64,000 nt of DNA from CBDCFV01 sp963664625 (GTDB lineage: Bacteria; Chloroflexota; Dehalococcoidia; Lucifugimonadales; UBA3495). The notes beneath the pieces were generated by a model. The model saw nothing but the letters and a program-made list of their open reading frames with translations, did no database searches and was not told where the DNA came from. Both the position numbers and the translations under genes were made by a program. Below are positions 1-8,672 of the stretch, piece after piece. The DNA lies in the NCBI GenBank assembly GCA_963664625.1, contig OY761541.1, positions 3,534,001 to 3,598,000 of the forward strand, in the 5' to 3' direction. How positions within the stretch are numbered: the first letter of the stretch is position 1; every line of letters starts with the position of its first letter.

Positions 1-196
1 CACGCTCACCACCGTAGGATATGGCGATGTTGCCCCCGTCACTTCCTTCGGTCGTTTGATAGCGGGAGGCATCGCCATTCTGGGCATTGGCCTCTTTGCA
101 TTGCCTGCGGGTATTCTTGGGTCCAGCTTTCTGCAGCAGATAGAAAGGCGGCGTGCCCCGGCCGTTTGTCCCCATTGCGGCCGCGAAATTCGATAG
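1..196 (+). CDS. Potassium channel family protein, C-terminal fragment (5' end outside window)
   Basis: The reading frame is open from the window edge and stops with TAG at 194-196. The visible 64 residues start with the K+ selectivity filter TLTTVGYGD. A hydrophobic inner helix follows (AGGIAILGIGLFALPAGILGS), with the small-residue pattern usual at the gating hinge. The protein ends in a short cytoplasmic tail with a CPHCGREIR knuckle. In the voltage-gated-like two- or six-TM K+ channel family this order (pore loop, last TM, short tail) marks the C-terminal pore module. Whether a voltage sensor lies upstream cannot be seen. The terminal CxxC is an unusual tail and may bind a metal, which is inference. 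Confidence 0.85.
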   Translation, partial: TLTTVGYGDVAPVTSFGRLIAGGIAILGIGLFALPAGILGSSFLQQIERRRAPAVCPHCGREIR

Positions 197-330
197 GCAA
201 CTCTGCCGGGCGCCGTATACGTCCAGGTTTCAAAACACTGTCGCTCGGTCCGGAAGCTGTCCGGTTCGAGGCTGTTTCGGCGGTGTGATAGAATCTCGAT
301 GAATGCCAACCGGTGTCAAGGAGTCGCGAT

Positions 331-2235
331 ATGGTTCAACAAGGACAGATAGACCACCTCCTTCAAGAAACGGGAGAGATCGCTCCGCCGGCCGCCTTGG
401 TGCGGCAGGCATTTCTTCAAGACTATGACGGAGCCTACCGTGACTCTATGGAATCACCCGAAGGGTTCTGGGAGGGCGTAGCGTCGGAGTTGGTCTGGTC
501 CCGGAAGTGGGACAGTGTGTTCGAATGGGACTATCCCACCTTCAAGTGGTTCCTGGGGGCAAAGTGCAACATAACCACCAACTGCCTGGACCGGCACTTG
601 ACCAACGGCAACAAGAACAAAGCCGCGTTTATCTGGCTGGGAGAGGACGGCTCTGAGAGGGTATTCACCTACGGGCGGTTGTCCCAATTGGTTAACCGCA
701 TGGCCAACGGGTTGCGCTCATTGGGCGTGGGCAAAGGAGACCGGGTCATTGTATACATGCCCCTGACGCCTGAAGGAATAATCACCATGCTGGCTTGCGC
801 CCGCATTGGCGCAGTCCACAGCGTTGTATACGCCGGGTTCAGCGTTGGCTCCCTGAGAGACCGCATCCTGGACGCCCAAGCCAGGGTGGTAGTCACCGCC
901 GACGTTGGCTACCGGCGCGGCAACGAGGTGGACCTCCAAGGCATAACGGAGCGCGCGGTTGAAGGGTTGGACCTCGTTGAGCACGTGATACTGTGGCGGC
1001 GTAAGCCCACCGATGCGCCTCTGGGGCCCAAGCAGGTGGACTTTGAGCAAATCCTGGCCGAAGGGGCAGTAGACTGCCCGGCTGAGGAAATGGACTCGGA
1101 AGACCCGCTGTATATCCTCTACACCAGCGGCACCACTGGCAAACCCAAAGGTGTGCAGCACGTCCACGGCGGCTATATGGTTGGCACCTACTACCATTTC
1201 AAGACCTTCTGGGATGTGAAGGATGACGACGTCTTCTGGTGCATGTCTGACATCGGCTGGGTGGTCGGCCACAGCTACATCGTATACGCGCCGCTCATTG
1301 CGGGCGCCACGACGGTGTTCCGAGAGGGGGCCATAGACTATCCCCATCCCGCTGTGTTTTACGAGACCATCGAGAACTACGGGGTTAACGTAATCTTCAC
1401 TGCGCCGACCGCATTGAGAATGTTGATGCGCTACGGTGAGGAGTATCCCCGGAACTACAATCTGAAATCCCTGCGGTTCCTGACCTGCGCTGGCGAGCCG
1501 CTGAACCCGGAGGCGTTGCGGTGGAGCTATGAGCACATCTGTGGCAGTGGCGAATGGGGCCACATCGTCGATAACTGGTGGCAGACCGAGACCGGAGGTC
1601 CCTGCTTGGGCACCATGGCGACGATGAACGTGAAGCCTGGACGGGTTGGTAGGCCGTTGCCCGGGGCAGAAATGGACATTGTTGACCGTGAAGGCCAGCC
1701 AATTACCGAGCCTGACAAGGGTGGGCTGCTGGTCATCAAACGCCCCTTCCCTCACTTCTTCCGCACCGTTTATGGCGACCCGGACCGTTACGCCGAAAAC
1801 TGGAACACCATACCTGGCGTTTACTTCAGCGGGGACGTAGCCCTGCGGGACGCGGATGGCTACTACATGGTGGTTGGCCGCGCCGATGACGTTCTCAACG
1901 TGGCCGGACATCGAATCGGGTCAGCCGAGGTGGAAAGCGCCCTTGTGTCACATCCGGCAGTGGCGGAAGCGGCGGTAATCGGTAAGCCCGACGAGTTACG
2001 CGGCGAAACAATAAAAGGCTTTGTCACCCTGCGGGTTGGCAACGAGCCTTCCGATCAAATGGTGGAGACTCTGAGGTTGCACGTAAGAAACGAGTTGGGA
2101 CCCATAGCCGTGCCGGCTGAACTGGAGTTCACCCCGACGCTCCCCAAGACCCGCTCCGGCAAAATCATGCGCCGATTGCTCAAGGCGCAGGAGTTGGGTT
2201 TGGACCCTGGAGACATAACTACCTTGGAAGAGTAG
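331..2235 (+). CDS. acs: Acetyl-CoA synthetase (AMP-forming)
   Basis: This is a 634-residue member of the ANL adenylate-forming superfamily, which activates acetate to acetyl-CoA via acetyl-AMP. It has the P-loop-like SGTTGKPKG near residue 266. The WWQTETGG motif near 415 keeps the Trp that restricts Acs enzymes to short acids. The hinge region contains SGD and GRADDVLNVAGHRIG. The C-terminal PKTRSGKIMRR has the catalytic, acetylatable Lys at about residue 611. The ATG at 331 is chosen over the upstream GTG at 313 because AAGGAG lies 7 nt before it. Length is slightly below typical Acs (about 650). Propionate as substrate is also possible. It stands alone, with no acetate kinase or deacetylase gene beside it. 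Confidence 0.93.
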   Translation: MVQQGQIDHLLQETGEIAPPAALVRQAFLQDYDGAYRDSMESPEGFWEGVASELVWSRKWDSVFEWDYPTFKWFLGAKCNITTNCLDRHLTNGNKNKAAFIWLGEDGSERVFTYGRLSQLVNRMANGLRSLGVGKGDRVIVYMPLTPEGIITMLACARIGAVHSVVYAGFSVGSLRDRILDAQARVVVTADVGYRRGNEVDLQGITERAVEGLDLVEHVILWRRKPTDAPLGPKQVDFEQILAEGAVDCPAEEMDSEDPLYILYTSGTTGKPKGVQHVHGGYMVGTYYHFKTFWDVKDDDVFWCMSDIGWVVGHSYIVYAPLIAGATTVFREGAIDYPHPAVFYETIENYGVNVIFTAPTALRMLMRYGEEYPRNYNLKSLRFLTCAGEPLNPEALRWSYEHICGSGEWGHIVDNWWQTETGGPCLGTMATMNVKPGRVGRPLPGAEMDIVDREGQPITEPDKGGLLVIKRPFPHFFRTVYGDPDRYAENWNTIPGVYFSGDVALRDADGYYMVVGRADDVLNVAGHRIGSAEVESALVSHPAVAEAAVIGKPDELRGETIKGFVTLRVGNEPSDQMVETLRLHVRNELGPIAVPAELEFTPTLPKTRSGKIMRRLLKAQELGLDPGDITTLEE

Positions 2236-2269
2236 GCGGGCCGCCTCACAAGACCGGGCGAGGTAATAC

Positions 2270-3043
2270 TTGGAAGCCAAGTCTAAAGAAACCGAAGTCA
2301 GCCGGTACAGGTTCAACGTCGACCAATATCACAAAATGAAAGAGGTCGGCATCCTGCCCTTGGAACGCGGGGTGGAACTGCTCGACGGCGTCGTATGGGA
2401 CCCGTCTCCCTTGGTCAGAAACCGATGCCACCCTGCACTCAAGGGAGGCGTGACCCGCTTTTTGAACGAACTGGTGGGTTTGCCGGAAGAGTTTGACGCG
2501 CAGATTCACAAGTACACAGCCGACGAGTACCAGTTGATGGGTGTTGAAGGCATCCTGACCGGGGACGACCGGGTGGAGTTGATAGATGGGGAGATTGTCC
2601 TGATGCCTCCAATGCTGGACCCTCACGCGTTTACGATTAGTCGGCTGATCGTCATTTTCGGTGGTCTTTTCATGGAGAAAAGGGCGACCCCATGGGTACA
2701 ATGCCCGATTCGTTCCTCCTATAATGGGCGACCCGAACCGGACTTAGCCCTCTTGCGGCCGGACCTTCGCTTGGACAGACTCCCCTCTCCCCAAGACGTG
2801 CTGTTGGTTGTGGAAGTTTCCGACTCCACACTACGTTCCGACCGTAACGTAAAGGGGCCTCTCTACGCCCTTAACGGAATCCCGGAAATGTGGCTGGTGA
2901 ACCTGCGCGAGGATGTTGTTGAGGTGTACCGTAACCCGGAGGGCGGCGCGTACTTGGAAGTGACGCGACTACAGCGCGGCGAAACGGTATCCCCATTGGC
3001 GTTCCCGGATGTGCTGTTGGAGGTAGCGGATATACTGGGCTGA
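2270..3043 (+). CDS. Uma2 family (DUF820) putative endonuclease with duplicated N-terminal module
   Basis: This 257-residue protein carries the PD-(D/E)XK-like Uma2 fold: ELIDGEIVLMPP, then PEPDLALL, then VVEVSDSTLRSDRNVKGPLYA with the E-x-K pair, and a C-terminal IPEMWLVNLREDVVEVYR. It starts at TTG 2270 behind GAGGT. The protein is longer than the usual roughly 190 residues because its first 70 residues contain an extra copy of the entry module. YRFNVDQYHKMKEVGIL..GVELLDGVV resembles KYTADEYQLMGVEGIL..RVELIDGEI at about residues 80-115. Uma2 proteins are abundant in Chloroflexota and Cyanobacteria; their biological role is unsettled. The gene converges on the zinc-transporter permease gene. 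Confidence 0.82.
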   Translation: MEAKSKETEVSRYRFNVDQYHKMKEVGILPLERGVELLDGVVWDPSPLVRNRCHPALKGGVTRFLNELVGLPEEFDAQIHKYTADEYQLMGVEGILTGDDRVELIDGEIVLMPPMLDPHAFTISRLIVIFGGLFMEKRATPWVQCPIRSSYNGRPEPDLALLRPDLRLDRLPSPQDVLLVVEVSDSTLRSDRNVKGPLYALNGIPEMWLVNLREDVVEVYRNPEGGAYLEVTRLQRGETVSPLAFPDVLLEVADILG

Positions 3044-3055
3044 AGCCCATGCCCA

Positions 3056-3934
3056 TCATGCCCTTTGGCGTTGCAACAATCTCGCCGGTTTCTGTTTCCA
3101 AGCGAGAGCCAACACGAAGAACGTGGTTGCCATCAGCGCCATCAGAGGCCCGGACGGCAGGTTGAAGTGGAATGAGATGTAAAGGCCGGTTATCGCTGAG
3201 GCGGAACCGAACAATGCCCCAGTGATCATCGCCGCCGGGAAACTCCGCGTCAGCAACGAGGCCGTTGCTGCCGGTGTAATCAGCATCGAAATTACAAGCA
3301 CGATTCCCACCGCTTGTAGGGCAAGGACAACCACCACGGCCAGCAGGCCCAGCAGGATATACTCCAGCTTTTCGGTGGGCAGCCCGATTACCGATGCCCC
3401 GATCGGGTCAAAATTGGCGAAAACGAGCTCCTTGTGCAGGAAGAACAACACCACCAGGACTCCCGCGGCCAGTCCCAACGTCACCAGCATCTCTTGATGG
3501 GAAACCCCCAGCACATTGCCCAGCAACACATCGTCCAGCGTCACCGGCAAGCCTTTGGCCGCAGTCAACATTACGAGTCCCAAGGCAAACATGCCCGCGA
3601 ACAGTATCCCCACCGACGTATCTTCGCTGACCCCCACTCTGCGGATTAGATAACCGCTGAGCACCGCCATGACCAAGGCCGCAGGCAAGGCCCCTATCAA
3701 TTGGATCCCGCTCATATCGGCGCCAGCGCCAACCATAGCGGCTATTATGACCGCCAATACCAGCCCGGGCAGCACCCCGTGGGCCAGGCCATCCCCCATA
3801 AATCCCAGTCCCCGCACGACCACGTAAGCCCCCAGAACGGGGCACATGATCCCCACCAGGACCGATACTATCAGCGCCCGCAGCATGAAGGGGTACTGGA
3901 ACGGTCCCACCAGCGCTTCAGTGACTATGTCCAT
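3056..3934 (-). CDS. Zinc ABC transporter permease (AztB/ZnuB-like)
   Basis: This 292-residue integral membrane protein belongs to the ABC-3 family (ZnuB/MntB/AztB). It has about eight hydrophobic segments. The family hallmark GLGFMGDGLAHGVLPGLVLAV is near residues 43-63, and EDTSVGILFAGMFALGLVM lies mid-protein. It starts 17 nt inside the end of the upstream ATPase gene, so the two are translationally coupled. With the ATPase and the solute-binding fusion it completes a metal importer, transcribed binding protein, then ATPase, then permease. Zinc rather than manganese is inferred from the AztC/AztD-like partner. Confidence 0.88.
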   Translation of the reverse strand: MDIVTEALVGPFQYPFMLRALIVSVLVGIMCPVLGAYVVVRGLGFMGDGLAHGVLPGLVLAVIIAAMVGAGADMSGIQLIGALPAALVMAVLSGYLIRRVGVSEDTSVGILFAGMFALGLVMLTAAKGLPVTLDDVLLGNVLGVSHQEMLVTLGLAAGVLVVLFFLHKELVFANFDPIGASVIGLPTEKLEYILLGLLAVVVVLALQAVGIVLVISMLITPAATASLLTRSFPAAMITGALFGSASAITGLYISFHFNLPSGPLMALMATTFFVLALAWKQKPARLLQRQRA

Positions 3935-4700
3935 GATCGTCTCCGGCCAGTCCGTGGCCGTGGCTTGGCACCGTACCGAACGGGCCGTACATCTCGGTCA
4001 GAACCTCCGGCGTCAGTACATCCTGCGGAGCGCCGCAGGCGCATACATAGCAATTGAGGCACAGGCATTCGTCGCAATAGTGGGCCAGGTGGTTGATGTC
4101 GTGAGAGGACATCAGGATCGTGTGGCCTTGGTCACGAAGCTCTGTCAGCACCGACACCAGTTCTTCCTGCGAGGCGATGTCTACGCCGCTGAAAGCCTCG
4201 TCAAGCAGCAGAATGTCCGCCTCCTGGGCCAGGGCCCGTGCAACAAAGACCCGCTGTCTTTGCCCCCCAGACAACTCCCCCACCAAGGAACTACGCCGGT
4301 CCCACATACCAACTTGGCGTAGTGCGGCCTCTGCCAAGGCCCGGTCCGCCTGTCCCGCTCGCCGGAACCAGCCGATCCTGTGGGTGCGACCCAGCATAAC
4401 CACATCCCAAGCAGTCATGGGAAGGCGCCAGTTCACCCGTTCATACTGGGGTACGTATGCGACAAGCCCCCGTGCATCGCTGACCGACTGTCCGTGGATC
4501 AGCACACGCCCTTCGGTTGCGGGCAGCAAGGATACTATCACGTTAAAAAGGGTGCTCTTCCCCGCGCCGTTGGGGCCGACTACTCCCATGAGACATCCGG
4601 GCCCGGCAGTGAAGGATACTTGGTCCAGGACCCGGACGCCTCCCCGCTCCACCGTCAGGTCTTCGGCGGCCAGGGGTGGAGGTGGTGTAAGGGTTGTCAT
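3918..4700 (-). CDS. Zinc ABC transporter ATP-binding protein (AztA-like) with Cys-rich segment and His-rich tail
   Basis: This is a 260-residue ABC ATPase. It has Walker A GPNGAGKST, a Q-loop, signature LSGGQRQRVFVARAL, Walker B DILLLDEAFSGVD, and the switch His in SSHDINHLAH. After the switch His comes an unusual cluster of six cysteines, CDECLCLNCYVCACG (about residues 206-220). Family members usually have a hydrophobic strand ending in LNR there. The C-terminus is His-rich (HGHG..DDHGHSH), suggesting metal sensing or buffering on the cytoplasmic side, which is inference. It starts 2 nt after the stop of the binding-protein gene and overlaps the permease gene by 17 nt. Confidence 0.9.
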   Translation of the reverse strand: MTTLTPPPPLAAEDLTVERGGVRVLDQVSFTAGPGCLMGVVGPNGAGKSTLFNVIVSLLPATEGRVLIHGQSVSDARGLVAYVPQYERVNWRLPMTAWDVVMLGRTHRIGWFRRAGQADRALAEAALRQVGMWDRRSSLVGELSGGQRQRVFVARALAQEADILLLDEAFSGVDIASQEELVSVLTELRDQGHTILMSSHDINHLAHYCDECLCLNCYVCACGAPQDVLTPEVLTEMYGPFGTVPSHGHGLAGDDHGHSH

Positions 4701-4702
4701 GC

Positions 4703-7090
4703 TTATTGTAGAGCCTCCACTATGGTCTCGACGTTGTGGCGCATTAGCTCAATGTAAGTGTCGGCGTCGCCTCCCGGCTCGCTCAAAGACCCGGTATAGA
4801 GCCCTCCTACAAGTGTCGCCCCGGTCTCTTCGGCAACGCGCTGCCCAAGCCGGGCGCTGTGCGATTTTTCAGCAAACACGGCTGGAGCTCCTGCGTGTTC
4901 AATGGTCTCGATAAGCTCGGCCAGTTCCTGGGCAGTGGGCTCTGTTTCGGTAGAGATTGGGAAAATAGCGCCGACCACTTCAAAGCCATACCTTTTAGCG
5001 AAATATTGGAAGCTGTCATGGGAGGTGACCAATAGCCTGCGCTCTTCTGGCAGAGTTGCAACTCGCTCTTCGATCCAAGCGTGCAGTCCGTCCAGTTCAC
5101 TACTGTAAGCGGCGGCATTTTCCCGGTATGAGACCTGCCCTTCAGGGTCTATGGTCGAAAGCCGGGCGGCGATGTTGTTGACCGCCTGCTTCACCCTTAG
5201 CGGATCAAACCAGAAATGGGGGTCGAGTTCGCCGTGTCCATGCCCGTGCCCGTCATCCTCTTTTTCCCCGTGCTCTTCATGTCCGTGCTCTTCGTGCCCT
5301 TCGCTTTCGCCCAGCACACCCACGAAGGCAATCTTGGTTGGCGTCCCGTCGACTTCCCACTCCTCAACGACTTCGAGGTCATGGTCATCCAGTTGCAATA
5401 CTTTGCCGCCCACCGAGTCGGTAACGAATACCGCACCGACGGCTGTGGCGATGTGGGGACGGGCCCAGAAACCCGTCTCGACAGGAGTAGTCAGGAAGCC
5501 GGATGCGGACGCCAGCAGGTCCAGGTCGTGGGCGTCATACATCCGCAGCTCACCGTCACTCATTACCACCAACAGGGTTTCCCCGCCGTAACCGAATGCG
5601 ACCTGGATGGGACGCAGTTCCTCGGTGGCGGCGATGAACTGCTCCATCTCGCCCTCTTCCGGGTCTACCACGTACAGTCCCACTGCCGAACCCAAGGCAA
5701 AGAAGTGGTCCAGACCGGGATAGCCCCAAACAGAGGTCAAACGGAAGTCTTCAGGCTCCCCATCCGGTGCCGGAACAAAGACGTCCTCATATTCGCCGTC
5801 GTGAGCTTCCAGCACCAAAGCGCCGCCGGTGCAACCGAAAGCGGCTTGGTGGCCGTTGCTCGCATCGCCATGCAGGTCCGGGCAGCCTCCCCCGGCGGTG
5901 TACAGGACGTTGCCCTCCAAGTCGCGGATCTCGGCGCCGATGGGGCGCCTTGCATCAGGGTTGGCCGGGTAATCGGGATGCTTGATGCTGGTAGCGAATA
6001 GATCGTCCTCCAGCGGAACCGCTGCTCCGTGCTGAGGTCCCACGTTGAAGCGAGGAGGAACGTAGTCATTGCCCTCCTCCTCCAGTTCGTGCTCGTTAAT
6101 CATCACCACGTCGCCTGAGCCGTCGTAGAAGATCACCGCCCATTCTCCACCCACGTACAGATGCACCGGGCGGTCCCCTGCCAGGTCAATTCCCATCTGC
6201 CGCGCTGGCGCTTCCACCAGATCGAAGTGGTCGCCGTGGGCTTCCAGGAAGATACCGCCGTCGATCACGTGGACGTTGTCGGCGTCCGATGATACTGCAA
6301 TGGCGAAGCGGCCGCTCTTGGTCGCGTAGATGCGTCCGGCCCGTTCTCCGAGGTCGAACGCGTTCTGGTCCACGTCGCCGTGTTCCAAGTCAATGACCGA
6401 CATTGCGCCGGTTTCACCGTCGCCGATGAGCAACCGGCCGAGAATTTCCTCCATCTCCTCTTCTTCATCGTGGTGCTCGAAGATTTCCTCGAAGTCGATG
6501 GGGTCCACCCCGTCGCCCAAAGCAATGATTTTTTCAGGGTCGCCGGCTGCGTTGTGGATCAGCTCTTCCAACCAACCGGCTTCCAACGACAGGCCCACGC
6601 TCAACACCAAGCCTGCGTCGGCGACTCGCGCCACGTCGCGGGCGCCGGGTTGGTAGGTGTGCGGGTCGGCATTCGGAGGAAGCAATGAGGCGACACTCAC
6701 CCGGTCCTGTCCCACTGCTTGTGCCCAGTCCGCGAGAATATTGGTGGTAGTGACTACTTCAAGCGGTGAAAAGGGCGAGGCGGATGTGCTTGATTCGGTA
6801 GCCGGGGTGGCAGCCGCCCTTGCCTCCGTGGCCGGTACAGTAGTAGGAGCGGACGATTCAATCGGGGCCTTGGTCTGCTGGCTGGGAACGGTTGGGTCGA
6901 CCTTTGCCGGCATGGATTCGGTAGCTTTGGGTTGCTGACCGGAGGCGGAAGTATCGGCCTCTACGGTAGCGGATTGCGGGGTAGCCGGCTGTTGGCTCGC
7001 AGGCTCGGGCTCGGAGCCACAGGCGACGAACACCATCAAAACCCCGACCAGCATAAATACCGGGGTTACCTTCCGTAACAAGGACCACAT
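4703..7090 (-). CDS. Zinc-binding ABC solute-binding lipoprotein with inserted AztD-like beta-propeller chaperone domain
   Basis: This 795-residue secreted lipoprotein has a signal peptide with lipobox ending at Cys24 (VFVAC) and a Ser/Thr/Pro/Gln-rich linker to about residue 105. A cluster A-I metal-binding protein begins at EVVTTTNILADWAQAVG. The first ligand His is in NADPHTYQP (about 144). After the acidic stretch at about 204-214, a block of roughly 375 residues replaces the short His-rich loop. That block looks like AztD: repeated beta-propeller strands, EAHGDHFDL, QHGAAVPL. Then follow His-rich repeats (HGHEEHG, DGHGHGHG) and the second lobe, with DPHFWFDP at 623, TSHDS near 690 and Asp near 775. 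AztD is known to hand zinc to AztC; here both are one chain. It is the first gene of a three-gene operon. Confidence 0.85.
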   Translation of the reverse strand: MWSLLRKVTPVFMLVGVLMVFVACGSEPEPASQQPATPQSATVEADTSASGQQPKATESMPAKVDPTVPSQQTKAPIESSAPTTVPATEARAAATPATESSTSASPFSPLEVVTTTNILADWAQAVGQDRVSVASLLPPNADPHTYQPGARDVARVADAGLVLSVGLSLEAGWLEELIHNAAGDPEKIIALGDGVDPIDFEEIFEHHDEEEEMEEILGRLLIGDGETGAMSVIDLEHGDVDQNAFDLGERAGRIYATKSGRFAIAVSSDADNVHVIDGGIFLEAHGDHFDLVEAPARQMGIDLAGDRPVHLYVGGEWAVIFYDGSGDVVMINEHELEEEGNDYVPPRFNVGPQHGAAVPLEDDLFATSIKHPDYPANPDARRPIGAEIRDLEGNVLYTAGGGCPDLHGDASNGHQAAFGCTGGALVLEAHDGEYEDVFVPAPDGEPEDFRLTSVWGYPGLDHFFALGSAVGLYVVDPEEGEMEQFIAATEELRPIQVAFGYGGETLLVVMSDGELRMYDAHDLDLLASASGFLTTPVETGFWARPHIATAVGAVFVTDSVGGKVLQLDDHDLEVVEEWEVDGTPTKIAFVGVLGESEGHEEHGHEEHGEKEDDGHGHGHGELDPHFWFDPLRVKQAVNNIAARLSTIDPEGQVSYRENAAAYSSELDGLHAWIEERVATLPEERRLLVTSHDSFQYFAKRYGFEVVGAIFPISTETEPTAQELAELIETIEHAGAPAVFAEKSHSARLGQRVAEETGATLVGGLYTGSLSEPGGDADTYIELMRHNVETIVEALQ

Positions 7091-7127
7091 GCAGACATCT
7101 CCTCAGGCGGCAAAACCGCCCAGCTTG

Positions 7128-7146
7128 TGAATCTTATTGATATTCA
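7128..7146 (-). promoter_or_regulatory. Zur/Fur-type operator candidate upstream of the zinc transporter operon
   Basis: A 19-bp imperfect dyad, TGAAT-N9-ATTCA, has further symmetric positions inside the spacer (14 of 19 positions self-complementary). It lies 38 nt upstream of the first codon of the zinc-binding lipoprotein gene. Size, A/T richness and position fit a Fur-family (Zur) operator. No zur gene is in the window, so the assignment is inference. Confidence 0.4.
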
Positions 7147-7362
7147 GTCTCAACATACGCCATGAATTGACCGCCCTGAAAGGCGGTTGGGTCGGTGATA
7201 CGGTGTATCAGAAGCCAATCAAAGATTATAATGGCGTTGCTCAATTCTTGTCAAACACGAAAATGGGGCTTAGGCATGAAGTCTGCGGGGACTGCCATGC
7301 GGCGGCGTCAAAAGAATGCATCGCATATATGTCATACCCGAAGCTTGGCAAGATACTGGCGG
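7147..7362. other. Intergenic stretch without recognisable gene
   Basis: The region lies between the zinc operon's operator and the 3' end of the HNH lipoprotein gene. It is A/T-richer than its surroundings. A plus-strand open frame runs through it into the antisense of the HNH gene, but that frame has no ribosome-binding site or recognisable protein. I see no RNA gene or clear terminator. Confidence 0.4.
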
Positions 7363-8490
7363 CTAAGGCAATGACTCGCAGGCCGCGCCATCCTTGTTTC
7401 TGTCTAAGAGATGCGGGTCTCGTTCCGGTCCTCCCGCCGCCTCGAAAAAGTCTTGGGCCTCCCGCTGGGTCTCAAAATCGCTGCAATCCCGGTCAGGGCC
7501 GGCGGGGGCGTATCTCAGGTCGGGCTTGACCTTCGGCTGCGCATCGGTTACTTCTGGTGTTGTGAGGGTAGCCGGTAATTCCGGAGTTTCTGTTGCGGTG
7601 GTTGGGTCACGGCCCGGAAAGTGTTGGATGGTAGCAGCTGGCTGCGGAGCAGGCAACGTAAAGCTTTCTTCACAGGTTGCCAGCATCTCTCGCAAAGCGT
7701 CCCATTCCCGCTGGGTAGCGGTGAGGCCCCATTTTATCTTGATGTTGGTCCAGTCCACGGCGTAGATGCACCAGTAGCTCTCGTCGGGCGGGCGCCAGTC
7801 CTCCGGCCCTTTGCCACCCTTGGCCCGGTTGGCCGCGGCCGTGGCGGCGATCAAATGACCTGGATAGGTCAGGTCGTTGGCGTAGGCGGCCTTACGGTCC
7901 CGGTCCCAAGCCCATCCGCCCGAACGGTGCGCATTGGCGAGGGGCACCATGTGATCGATGTCGAGTTTGCCGGGATCGTCTACTTCGGCGCCGGTATAGG
8001 GGCCAACCCATCTGCCGGTGCCTACGCGGCATTGTTTGTCGGATTTGAAGGTTACCGGGACGGTGGACTCGGCGATGAGCGCCTCTTGCCGGGCGTCCTG
8101 GCAGTCGTCGTCTTGGTCAACCCAGTGGCGCCATTCCCGGCGGTTGTATTCCGGCAAGTCGGCGGCCACTGGTGCTACCTGGAGTTGTCGGTCCATGATG
8201 GGGCGTGAGGAAGTTTTGTCTGAAGGGACTTCGCCGGATGGAGTCTCACTGGTCGCCGTTGGAGGCGCGGGCGTGTCTGAAGGGGCTTCGTTGGACGGAG
8301 TCTCGCGGGTCATCGCCGGAGGCGCAGGCGTGTCCGACAGGGACTTGACAGGTTCTAATGCCCGCTCCGGCAGACGTTCCTCCAGGGAGTCGCACCCGCC
8401 AATCGCCGCAAGGACCAGAAATGCCGCGATGGCCCAACCGGCCCCCGCCCGTAAAAGATGACCGATGCCGGTGTTTCTATCTTCGCCCAC
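7363..8490 (-). CDS. HNH endonuclease lipoprotein with C-terminal excalibur domain
   Basis: This is a 375-residue exported protein. The GTG at 8490 is chosen because GGAGG lies 6 nt upstream. It gives a lipoprotein signal (LLRAGAGWAIAAFLVLAAIGGC, Cys at about 31), followed by Pro/Ser/Thr repeats (two near-identical SETP..EAPSDTPAPP units). The nuclease domain has the DUF1524/HNH-like core LDIDHMVPLANAHRSGGW..NDL..HLIAATAAANRAKGGKGPEDW. The C-terminus DRDCSDFETQREAQDFFEAAG..DRNKDGAACE is a classic excalibur Ca2+-binding motif, DxDxDGxxCE-like. Together these suggest a surface-tethered extracellular nuclease, perhaps for nutrient DNA scavenging (inference). Confidence 0.88.
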   Translation of the reverse strand: MGEDRNTGIGHLLRAGAGWAIAAFLVLAAIGGCDSLEERLPERALEPVKSLSDTPAPPAMTRETPSNEAPSDTPAPPTATSETPSGEVPSDKTSSRPIMDRQLQVAPVAADLPEYNRREWRHWVDQDDDCQDARQEALIAESTVPVTFKSDKQCRVGTGRWVGPYTGAEVDDPGKLDIDHMVPLANAHRSGGWAWDRDRKAAYANDLTYPGHLIAATAAANRAKGGKGPEDWRPPDESYWCIYAVDWTNIKIKWGLTATQREWDALREMLATCEESFTLPAPQPAATIQHFPGRDPTTATETPELPATLTTPEVTDAQPKVKPDLRYAPAGPDRDCSDFETQREAQDFFEAAGGPERDPHLLDRNKDGAACESLP

Positions 8491-8672
8491 TGTCCGCCTC
8501 CGCCGCCCGATTATTGCGACCCTTTGGAAGCCAATTATATCGTCCGTTCCAACGGAGTTCATGCCTTGGGTATTGCCGTTGCGGATTGCTATAATTGTTG
8601 CCTAGTGAGTGGGGTTGGCGGTGGCCTCCTTGGGGTCGCGCATGGTATGCCCTGCCCGCAGGAGGTAATGAC

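Noticed and set aside
718..1911. A 397-codon minus-strand frame opposite the acetyl-CoA synthetase gene
   Set aside because: It has no ribosome-binding site or domain. The plus-strand frame contains every Acs motif.
7137..7529. A 130-codon plus-strand frame after the zinc operon's operator
   Set aside because: The second half is antisense to the HNH lipoprotein's excalibur domain, and no ribosome-binding site or homology is visible.
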